DNA of 64,000 bases. It comes from an uncultured Celeribacter sp. Its GTDB lineage: Bacteria > Pseudomonadota > Alphaproteobacteria > Rhodobacterales > Rhodobacteraceae. This document shows, piece by piece, positions 58,837 to 64,000 of the stretch. The position numbers and the translations under genes are program-made. Positions within the stretch are counted from its first letter, which is position 1, and the number at the start of each line of letters is the position of its first letter. Under the pieces are notes generated by a model that saw only the letters and a program-made list of their open reading frames with translations, did no database searches and was not told the DNA's origin. The stretch covers positions 3,212,501 to 3,276,500 of the forward strand of contig NZ_OY780935.1 in the NCBI RefSeq assembly GCF_963675965.1, read 5' to 3'.

Positions 58837-59316
58837 ATGGCCACTCTCTCCGACCCCTTTGTCACCTCTGCCCAACCCGGTCAGCTTCTGGCGCGCGGTG
58901 TGTGCCGCCATATGCGCAGCCACGATTTCGTTTGTGTCGAAGAGCTGGTGCCAACGCGCGGGCTGCGCGTGGATGTCATGGCACTGGGGCCAAAGGGCGA
59001 TGTCTGGGTGATCGAGTGCAAATCCAGCCGGGCTGATTTTACCTCGGACACCAAATGGCAGGGCTATCTGGAATGGTGTGACCGGTTTTTCTTTGCCGTG
59101 AATCAGGATTTCCCGACAGAGATTTTACCCGCCGAGGCGGGGTTGATCATGGCCGACGCCTATCAGGCCGAGATCCTGCGGTTGCCGGAACAGCAGCGTT
59201 TGCCAGCGGCGCGGCGCAAGGTCATGCATATGAAATTTGCCCGCCACGCGGCCACGCGATTGCAGTCTTATCGTGATCCGGGTGTGGCAGTGACCTTTGG
59301 CGCTGGGACGTCCTGA
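58837..59316 (+). CDS. mmcB: MmcB family DNA repair protein (PD-(D/E)XK fold)
   Basis: 159 residues from the ATG at 58837, which follows the LexA-like box. Core motif: LRVDVMALGPKGDVWVIECKSSRADFTSDTKWQGYLEWCDRFFFAV near residues 44-89, giving the Asp and E-x-K of a PD-(D/E)XK nuclease. In Caulobacter MmcB is SOS-induced and acts with the ImuABC (DnaE2) mutagenic translesion system. Expected to be damage-inducible here too. Confidence 0.88.
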   Translation: MATLSDPFVTSAQPGQLLARGVCRHMRSHDFVCVEELVPTRGLRVDVMALGPKGDVWVIECKSSRADFTSDTKWQGYLEWCDRFFFAVNQDFPTEILPAEAGLIMADAYQAEILRLPEQQRLPAARRKVMHMKFARHAATRLQSYRDPGVAVTFGAGTS

Positions 59317-59354
59317 GGTCACTGCGCGCGCGGGATGGCCCGGGCAGGCTTGGG

Positions 59355-59543
59355 TTATTTTGAGACGCGGCGGGCTTGAGCGGCGGCTGCGCGAATCTCT
59401 TCCGCGATTTCCTCGGCCTCTTCGGGTTCGAAATCCATCGGCACTTCGATGCCATTGGCCTCGATGAAAATGCGCACCATGCCGAGCGTGGTCGGCCCGA
59501 TTTGCAGGTTGGCTTCCGTGTCGCTTTCCGAGTTGATGCTCAT
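59355..59543 (-). CDS. DUF6324 family small protein
   Basis: 62 residues. Acidic, helical: QIGPTTLGMVRIFIEANGIEVPMDFEPEEAEEIAEEIRAAAAQAR. I associate this pattern with DUF6324, a Rhodobacteraceae family of unknown function. GGGAGA precedes the start. Single gene between mmcB (convergent) and tRNA-His. Confidence 0.75.
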   Translation of the reverse strand: MSINSESDTEANLQIGPTTLGMVRIFIEANGIEVPMDFEPEEAEEIAEEIRAAAAQARRVSK

Positions 59544-59690
59544 ATGGCAATCTCCCTTGTGTCAGGGCGCTGGGATACGCGGGTTGGGCGTTTAAAACAA
59601 GTCTGTGCGAGGGAACAGGGCATGGTCAGGACATTTTTCCGCAACTGCCTCTTGCATTCATCTGACGACACCAGTAAATCCCCCGTCAGT

Positions 59691-59767
59691 GCCGCCTTAG
59701 CTCAGTTGGTTAGAGCGCCTGATTGTGGATCAGGAGGTCCCCCGTTCGAGCCGGGGAGGTGGTACCA
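59691..59767 (+). tRNA. tRNA-His (anticodon GTG), lacking G-1
   Basis: 77 nt including encoded CCA. Anticodon stem CCTGA/TCAGG with loop TTGTGGA (anticodon GTG); T-arm CCCCG-TTCGAGC-CGGGG; acceptor GCCGCCT/AGGTGGT. The residue before G1 is T and position 73 is A, so the G-1:C73 pair that marks nearly all tRNA-His is absent. This loss is known from a clade of Alphaproteobacteria. Confidence 0.93.
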
Positions 59768-60135
59768 CCCTTTCTCTCTCAGTCCGGTTCTATCCGCTGT
59801 CCCGATCATGTCGGTGCTTCGCCGTTTCGGCCTGTGTCTGGCTGATTCTCCTGTGGGTGGTCCGTGATGGGGCTGAGCGCGGCGTCCCGACCCGTCTTGA
59901 GGTCTTGCTGCAAATGCACGGTTTGGCCCTGTCCGTTTTGGCATGGGCGATGTGGACGGCGACAGGCGCGTGAAATCCTCTCTCAATATCAATCACTCAT
60001 CCGGAAGCAGGGTGTTTTCTGCGATTGCACGACGCTGGGAATGCGAATGCAGAAATTTTGGCCAGAACTCTAGGGTGCGACAAAATGTATCAGATCGGCG
60101 GATTTTGTGTTATCCTTCCAAAAAGGGAGGAAAAT
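59768..60135. other. intergenic interval of about 370 bases
   Basis: An open frame (about 59800-59973) encodes two possible membrane segments (ACVWLILLWVV and LALSVLAWAMWTA) but has no good start or ribosome site, so it is not called. Otherwise nothing recognised. Confidence 0.35.
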
Positions 60136-60240
60136 ATGCATCTTTATTTCGTCGGAGCTGCCTATGCGGCACTTGTTCTCTCGCCGATCCTGCTGTTCGC
60201 GCTGATTGCGCGTGAGATGGGGGGAGATCGCGACTTTTGA
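60136..60240 (+). CDS. 34-residue single-helix membrane protein
   Basis: Very short gene with an excellent GGGAGGA ribosome site seven bases before the ATG. Protein: MHLYFVGAAYAALVLSPILLFALIAREMGG plus a short acidic end, i.e. one membrane helix with a charged C terminus. The size and pattern recall small accessory subunits such as CcmD or oxidase-associated peptides, but there are no partner genes nearby. Confidence 0.5.
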   Translation: MHLYFVGAAYAALVLSPILLFALIAREMGGDRDF

Positions 60241-60375
60241 ACCGTCGCGGGCGGATGCGTGCCCGGACGTGGGACATCGAAGACATAAAGGCATGCGGGC
60301 TGCGACAGGGAGGAGGTCGCGGCCCGTGTTGTTTGTGCGGCGCGTTTTGCGGGCAGACGGCGCGCAGAGGCGCCT

Positions 60376-60690
60376 TCAGTCGCGACGGATGTCGATGCGT
60401 TGGCGCAGGGACCCGCTTTCGGCGTCGTAAATCAGGATTTCGTCGCCTGCGACGATGGCCAGCCAATCGTTGCCACGGGTAAAGGCCTCCGGCTGGATGC
60501 CTTTGGGCAAATGGATGCGGTCGGGCATCTCAAAGGCGACCGCGCTGTCACTCTTTGGGAAACGGGTGACAAGCAGGCCGATCAGGACTAGAAACCCCGC
60601 AATCATCACGACCAGAAGCCCCGTCACCAGCCGGCGCAACAGCGTTAGCCCGGCCGCGGCTTTGGGGTCAATATCAATCGGATCGGTCAT
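60376..60690 (-). CDS. DUF6476 family membrane protein
   Basis: 104 residues. One membrane helix (LVTGLLVVMIAGFLVLIGLLV) at about 20-42, then a periplasmic beta-rich segment (HLPKGIQPEAFTRGNDWLAIVAGDEILIYDAESGSLRQRI). I associate it with DUF6476, regularly found next to RluA-type pseudouridine synthase genes in Rhodobacteraceae. Its start codon overlaps the start codon of that gene on the opposite strand. Confidence 0.75.
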   Translation of the reverse strand: MTDPIDIDPKAAAGLTLLRRLVTGLLVVMIAGFLVLIGLLVTRFPKSDSAVAFEMPDRIHLPKGIQPEAFTRGNDWLAIVAGDEILIYDAESGSLRQRIDIRRD

Positions 60691-61723
60691 GCCAGTCACC
60701 AAAGTCGAATTCGAGATCGCGGAAAACCCGCACAAACGTCTTGATAAGGCGATCGCGCGCGATGTGCCAGAGGCAGCCACCTTGTCGCGTTCGCGTCTGG
60801 TCAAGCTTCTGGCCGAGGGCGCCGTGCAGGTCAACGGTGTCGTTGTCACGGATCAAAAGGCGAAGGTGGCAGAAGGGGACCAAATCAGCATTTTGGTCGA
60901 AGAGGCGGTGGAAACCGCATTGGTGGCCGAGGACATCGCACTGGATGTCATCTATGAGGATGACGATCTGATCGTCATCAACAAACCTGTGGGCATGGTC
61001 GTCCATCCGGCACCGGGCAGCCCGCGCGGCACATTGGTCAACGCGTTGATGCATCACTGCGGCGACAGCCTGTCGGGCATCGGTGGCGAGCGTCGCCCCG
61101 GCATCGTGCATCGGATCGACAAGGATACCTCCGGGTTGCTCGTCGTGGCGAAATCCGATCAGGCGCATCAGGGGCTCGCCAAACAGTTCGAAAAGCACAG
61201 CGTCGAACGCAAATATATCGCGCTGGTCTACGGCGCACCCGACCCGATGGACCCGCGCCTGCGTGGCGTGAAGGGGGTCAGTTTCGAAGGCTCCAACATT
61301 TTGCGGATCACCACGTTGCTTGGGCGTCACAAGACCGACCGGCAGAAACAGGCGGTGAGCTTCAGCGAAGGCCGCCACGCCATCACCCGCGCCCGTGTGC
61401 TCGATCTCTATGGTGTGCCGCCGCAGTTGGCGCTGGTGGAATGCTGGCTGGAAACCGGGCGCACCCATCAGATCCGCGTACATATGGCTCATGCCGGGCA
61501 CGGGCTGGTGGGAGATCAGACCTATGGGGGGCGGCGCAAACTGTCGCATAAGGCCTTTTCCGAGGCCGCGCGCGAGGCCGTCGCGGCCTTCCCGCGGCAG
61601 GCGCTGCATGCGACGGTTTTGGGCTTTGTGCATCCTGTCAGCGGGGAAAACATCCGTTTTGAGGCGGATTTGCCTGCCGATATGGCGGATCTTTTGACGC
61701 TGGTGCAGGCCGCGCCCGACTGA
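60689..61723 (+). CDS. rluD: RluA-family 23S rRNA pseudouridine synthase (RluD-like)
   Basis: 344 residues from the ATG at 60689. N-terminal S4 RNA-binding domain (RLDKAIARDVPEAATLSRSRLVKLLAEGAVQVNGVVV), then the catalytic domain with GIVHRIDKDTSGLLVVAKS (catalytic Asp) near residue 138 and LVECWLETGRTHQIRVHMAHAGHGLVGDQTYGG near 250. Modifies the helix 69 region if it is RluD. Precise target cannot be separated from RluC by sight. In many Alphaproteobacteria it precedes rpoH, as here. Confidence 0.88.
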   Translation: MPVTKVEFEIAENPHKRLDKAIARDVPEAATLSRSRLVKLLAEGAVQVNGVVVTDQKAKVAEGDQISILVEEAVETALVAEDIALDVIYEDDDLIVINKPVGMVVHPAPGSPRGTLVNALMHHCGDSLSGIGGERRPGIVHRIDKDTSGLLVVAKSDQAHQGLAKQFEKHSVERKYIALVYGAPDPMDPRLRGVKGVSFEGSNILRITTLLGRHKTDRQKQAVSFSEGRHAITRARVLDLYGVPPQLALVECWLETGRTHQIRVHMAHAGHGLVGDQTYGGRRKLSHKAFSEAAREAVAAFPRQALHATVLGFVHPVSGENIRFEADLPADMADLLTLVQAAPD

Positions 61724-61877
61724 ATGTCATCCGGCACGTTGGCGCGCCAGAGCGGACGCTGAGGCGTTGTAACACCCGACCACTTTGACGTGATTTCGGT
61801 GAAATCTGCTGGCCGAATGACTGCCCTCGGTCCATCTTTCTTTCAGATCTTGAGGTTTGAAAGCGCGGATGCGCCTC

Positions 61878-61906
61878 TTGAAAGCGCTAACAGCCCTTCC
61901 TAAATG
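61878..61906 (+). promoter_or_regulatory. candidate heat-shock promoter of rpoH
   Basis: CTTGAA and CTAAAT separated by 17 bases, resembling the alphaproteobacterial sigma-32 pattern (CTTGAA/C-N17-CYTATNT) more than a housekeeping promoter. Located about 50 bases before the rpoH start; would allow autoregulation. Confidence 0.4.
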
Positions 61907-61956
61907 GGATGTTAAGCCTTATAACATGGGCGTATGACGTGGGAGAGATGTGAGAC

Positions 61957-62853
61957 ATGAGTAACTACGCAAATTTGCCGGCTCCGAGCCCCGAACAGGG
62001 GTTGAACCGCTATCTGCAGGAAATTCGGAAGTTCCCGATGCTGGAACCCGAAGAAGAATACATGCTCGCCAAGCGATGGGTGGATCACGAAGACAGCAGC
62101 GCGGCCCATAAACTTGTGACCTCGCACCTGCGGCTCGCGGCTAAGATCGCTATGGGTTATCGCGGCTACGGGTTGCCGCAGGCCGAAGTGATTTCCGAGG
62201 CCAATGTGGGGCTGATGCAGGCGGTCAAACGGTTTGACCCTGAAAAGGGCTTCCGTCTGGCGACCTATGCCATGTGGTGGATTCGCGCCAGCATTCAGGA
62301 ATATATTCTGCGCTCGTGGTCCTTGGTGAAACTCGGCACGACCTCGGCGCAGAAAAAACTGTTTTTCAACCTGCGCAAGGCCAAGTCGCGGATCGGGGCG
62401 CTGGAAGAGGGGGATCTGCATCCCGACAACGTCAAACGCATCGCGCATGATCTGGGCGTGACCGAAGACGAGGTCATCTCGATGAACCGCCGCATGTCGG
62501 GTGGCGATGCGTCGCTGAATGCCACGGTGGGGTCTGAGGACGAAGGGTCTGCGCAGTGGCAGGATTGGCTGGAGGATGAAACCGCCAACCAGGCTGCCGA
62601 TTACGAAGCGCGCGATGAGCTGGAAAGCAGGCGTGCGCTGCTGGTGCAGGCGATGGATGTGCTCAACGACCGCGAAAAGGACATCCTGTTGCAGCGTCGT
62701 TTGCAGGACCAGCCGGTGACGCTTGAGGAACTGTCAGGGCGTTACGAGGTGTCGCGCGAACGCATTCGTCAGATCGAGGTGCGCGCCTTTGAAAAGCTTC
62801 AAAAGCGGATGCAGGAGCTGGCGCACGAGGCTGGAATGACTGCCGCCGACTGA
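61957..62853 (+). CDS. rpoH: RNA polymerase heat-shock sigma factor RpoH (sigma-32)
   Basis: 298 residues. Region 2 (SHLRLAAKIAMGYRGYGLPQAEVISEANVGLMQAVKRFDPEKGFRLATYAMWWIRASIQEYI), the diagnostic RpoH box QKKLFFNLRK near residue 128, and region 4 (VTLEELSGRYEVSRERIRQIEVRAFEKLQKRM). Controls chaperone and protease genes; many Rhodobacterales carry two rpoH paralogues and I cannot tell which this is. Followed by a strong terminator. Confidence 0.96.
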   Translation: MSNYANLPAPSPEQGLNRYLQEIRKFPMLEPEEEYMLAKRWVDHEDSSAAHKLVTSHLRLAAKIAMGYRGYGLPQAEVISEANVGLMQAVKRFDPEKGFRLATYAMWWIRASIQEYILRSWSLVKLGTTSAQKKLFFNLRKAKSRIGALEEGDLHPDNVKRIAHDLGVTEDEVISMNRRMSGGDASLNATVGSEDEGSAQWQDWLEDETANQAADYEARDELESRRALLVQAMDVLNDREKDILLQRRLQDQPVTLEELSGRYEVSRERIRQIEVRAFEKLQKRMQELAHEAGMTAAD

Positions 62854-62874
62854 TCCGTCGCATAGAATAACACC

Positions 62875-62911
62875 AAAGGGCGTTGCGCATTTTTTGCGCG
62901 GCGCCCTTTTT
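62875..62911 (+). terminator. rho-independent terminator of rpoH
   Basis: AAAGGGCG / CGCCCTTT with inner pairing TTGCGC/GCGCGG around a T-rich loop, then TTTTTC; 22 bases after the stop. Confidence 0.8.
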
Positions 62912-62985
62912 CTTTGGCCGATTTCGGCGCAAGATGGCGCTAACATTCGGCCGAGGACGGTGAGCTAAGACGGGGAGGACATGAT

Positions 62986-63960
62986 ATGACACAGGCATTG
63001 CGCTTTGGCATTCTGGGGGCGGCGAAGTTTGCCCGCGAACATATGGCTCCGGCCATTCACGAGGCGCGGGGGGCGGAACTGGTCGCGCTGGCGACATCTT
63101 CGGTGGACAAGGCCGCGCCGTTTCAGGCCTTTTGTCCCGGTCTGTCGGTGGAGACGGACTATGATGCGCTTTTGGCGCGGTCCGATATCGATGCGGTTTA
63201 TATCCCGCTGCCCAACGCCATGCACATCGACTGGAGCCTCAAGGCGCTGAATGCGGGCAAACATGTTTTGTGTGAGAAACCGATCGCCATGGCGGCCCGC
63301 GACATCGATCGGTTGATCGCCAAACGCGATGAGACCGGGCTTTTGGCAGCGGAGGCCTTTATGATCGTGCATCACCCGCAATGGCAGCGCGTGCGGACCC
63401 TGCTGGCGGCGGGTGAGATCGGAGCGCTGCGGCGTGCCGATGTCGCGTTCTCTTTCGACAATGGCGCGGCACGCGATGATATTCGCAACCGACCGGAAAC
63501 CGGGGGCGGGGCTCTGGGCGACATCGGGGTCTATGCCTTTGGTTCGGTGCGTTTTGCGACAGGGCAGGACCCGCTCGCCATCACCTCGGCCCGGATCACC
63601 CGCGAGAATGGCGTCGATGTGAGCGCCGAGGTCACCGCGCAATTTCCGGGATTTGATTACCATGGCTATGTGTCGATGCGCATGGCGCCGTTTCAGGAGG
63701 TGCGCCTTCACGGGACCGAAGGGCTGCTGACGGTGAAGACCCCCTTTAACGCGGGTGTGGCGGGTCTGGCCGAGATTGAGATCCGTCAGGCGGATGGCAG
63801 TCGCCGGATCGAACAATTCCCGCGGGTGCGCCAATATGTGTGTCAGGTGGAAAATTTTGTGCAGGCGGCGCGGGGGCAGGCGGACTATCCGTGGACGCTG
63901 GAAAATGCGCGGGGCACGCAGGCCATGATCGACCGCGTTTTTGATGCGGATCAAGGTTAA
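62986..63960 (+). CDS. Gfo/Idh/MocA family oxidoreductase
   Basis: 324 residues. N-terminal Rossmann motif GILGAAKFAREHMAPAI, then DAVYIPLPNAMHIDWSLKALNAGKHVLCEKPIAM near residue 67-100 with the EKP motif whose Lys is catalytic. The C-terminal beta-sheet domain has GGGALGDIGVYAFGSVRFATG. NAD(P)-dependent dehydrogenase of sugars, inositols or trans-dihydrodiols; substrate not assignable. Complete, with the window ending 40 bases downstream. Confidence 0.9.
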   Translation: MTQALRFGILGAAKFAREHMAPAIHEARGAELVALATSSVDKAAPFQAFCPGLSVETDYDALLARSDIDAVYIPLPNAMHIDWSLKALNAGKHVLCEKPIAMAARDIDRLIAKRDETGLLAAEAFMIVHHPQWQRVRTLLAAGEIGALRRADVAFSFDNGAARDDIRNRPETGGGALGDIGVYAFGSVRFATGQDPLAITSARITRENGVDVSAEVTAQFPGFDYHGYVSMRMAPFQEVRLHGTEGLLTVKTPFNAGVAGLAEIEIRQADGSRRIEQFPRVRQYVCQVENFVQAARGQADYPWTLENARGTQAMIDRVFDADQG

Positions 63961-64000
63961 GCCCCGCGACTCGCGCTATTCTTTAAGTGTTGGAAGGGTA

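Noticed and set aside
59725..59973. 82-codon open frame beginning inside tRNA-His
   Set aside because: Has two hydrophobic stretches, but its first ATG lies in the tRNA and no later start has a ribosome site; could be revisited if conserved.
1..64000. CRISPR array, transposase or insertion sequence
   Set aside because: No regularly spaced direct repeats, no DDE transposase and no terminal inverted repeats were noticed in the window.

Overview
The window looks like a chromosomal segment of a marine-type alphaproteobacterium of the Rhodobacterales (Roseobacter group). The evidence is the set of small families I associate with that group (DUF6324, DUF6476 and DUF6525-like proteins), alphaproteobacterial RpoD and RpoH, a tRNA-His without the usual G-1/C73 pair, and Rhodobacterales gene orders such as nrdR-ribD-ribE-ribB-ribH-nusB and hom-glpX-recJ. 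Gene names rest on motif recognition; no database search was possible.

Layout. 1-5.3 kb: the 3' part of a membrane polysaccharide synthase coupled to a GH26-like glycosidase, two small proteins, a LuxR regulator and a gene-free stretch ending in tRNA-Glu. 5.4-10.1 kb: a zinc-acquisition operon (COG0523 GTPase, His-rich DUF2796 protein, ABC ATPase and permease, DUF3299 protein) behind a Zur-like box. 10.2-14.3 kb: a DUF2218 gene and a complete siderophore ABC importer. 14.3-19.1 kb: an SDR, an NAD-epimerase, a BASS symporter and a flavin monooxygenase, translationally coupled and divergent from a TetR regulator with a perfect palindromic operator. 19.2-22.3 kb: a MarR-MFS-HlyD drug-efflux operon.

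22.4-29.5 kb: an integrated element of about 7.0 kb, flanked by an 18-bp direct repeat and seated in the 3' end of a second tRNA-Glu. It carries a tyrosine integrase, an AlpA-like regulator, a primase-helicase reduced by an internal deletion, a compact block of unknown genes that may be packaging-related, and a membrane plus secreted protein pair pointing the other way. A tandem heptamer (TGCCTAA-N4-TGCCTAA) recurs in front of the integrase, the primase and the unknown block, with a half copy beside the right end. The layout resembles P4-like or PICI-like phage satellites and is the best candidate here for something undescribed.

29.7-44 kb: recJ, glpX and hom with an acetyltransferase gene set between glpX and hom; small envelope proteins; an isolated TadE/TadE-like/TadG set; and dnaG-rpoD. 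44-48 kb: an AT-rich foreign-looking gene behind a palindromic operator, an HlyU-like protein, a divergent HxlR/NmrA-like oxidoreductase pair, small secreted proteins and a YjbQ protein. 48.3-58 kb: nrdR and riboflavin biosynthesis ending in nusB, interrupted by three oppositely oriented capsule genes (kpsC, kpsD/wza, kpsS). 58-64 kb: mmcB with a LexA-like box, tRNA-His, an RluA-type pseudouridine synthase head to head with a DUF6476 gene, rpoH and a Gfo/Idh/MocA oxidoreductase.

The metal-uptake operons, efflux pump and capsule/EPS genes form an envelope and nutrient-acquisition layer on a conserved housekeeping core. The clearest foreign insertions are the tRNA-Glu element, the acetyltransferase gene at 32.9 kb and the AT-rich gene at 44.1 kb.
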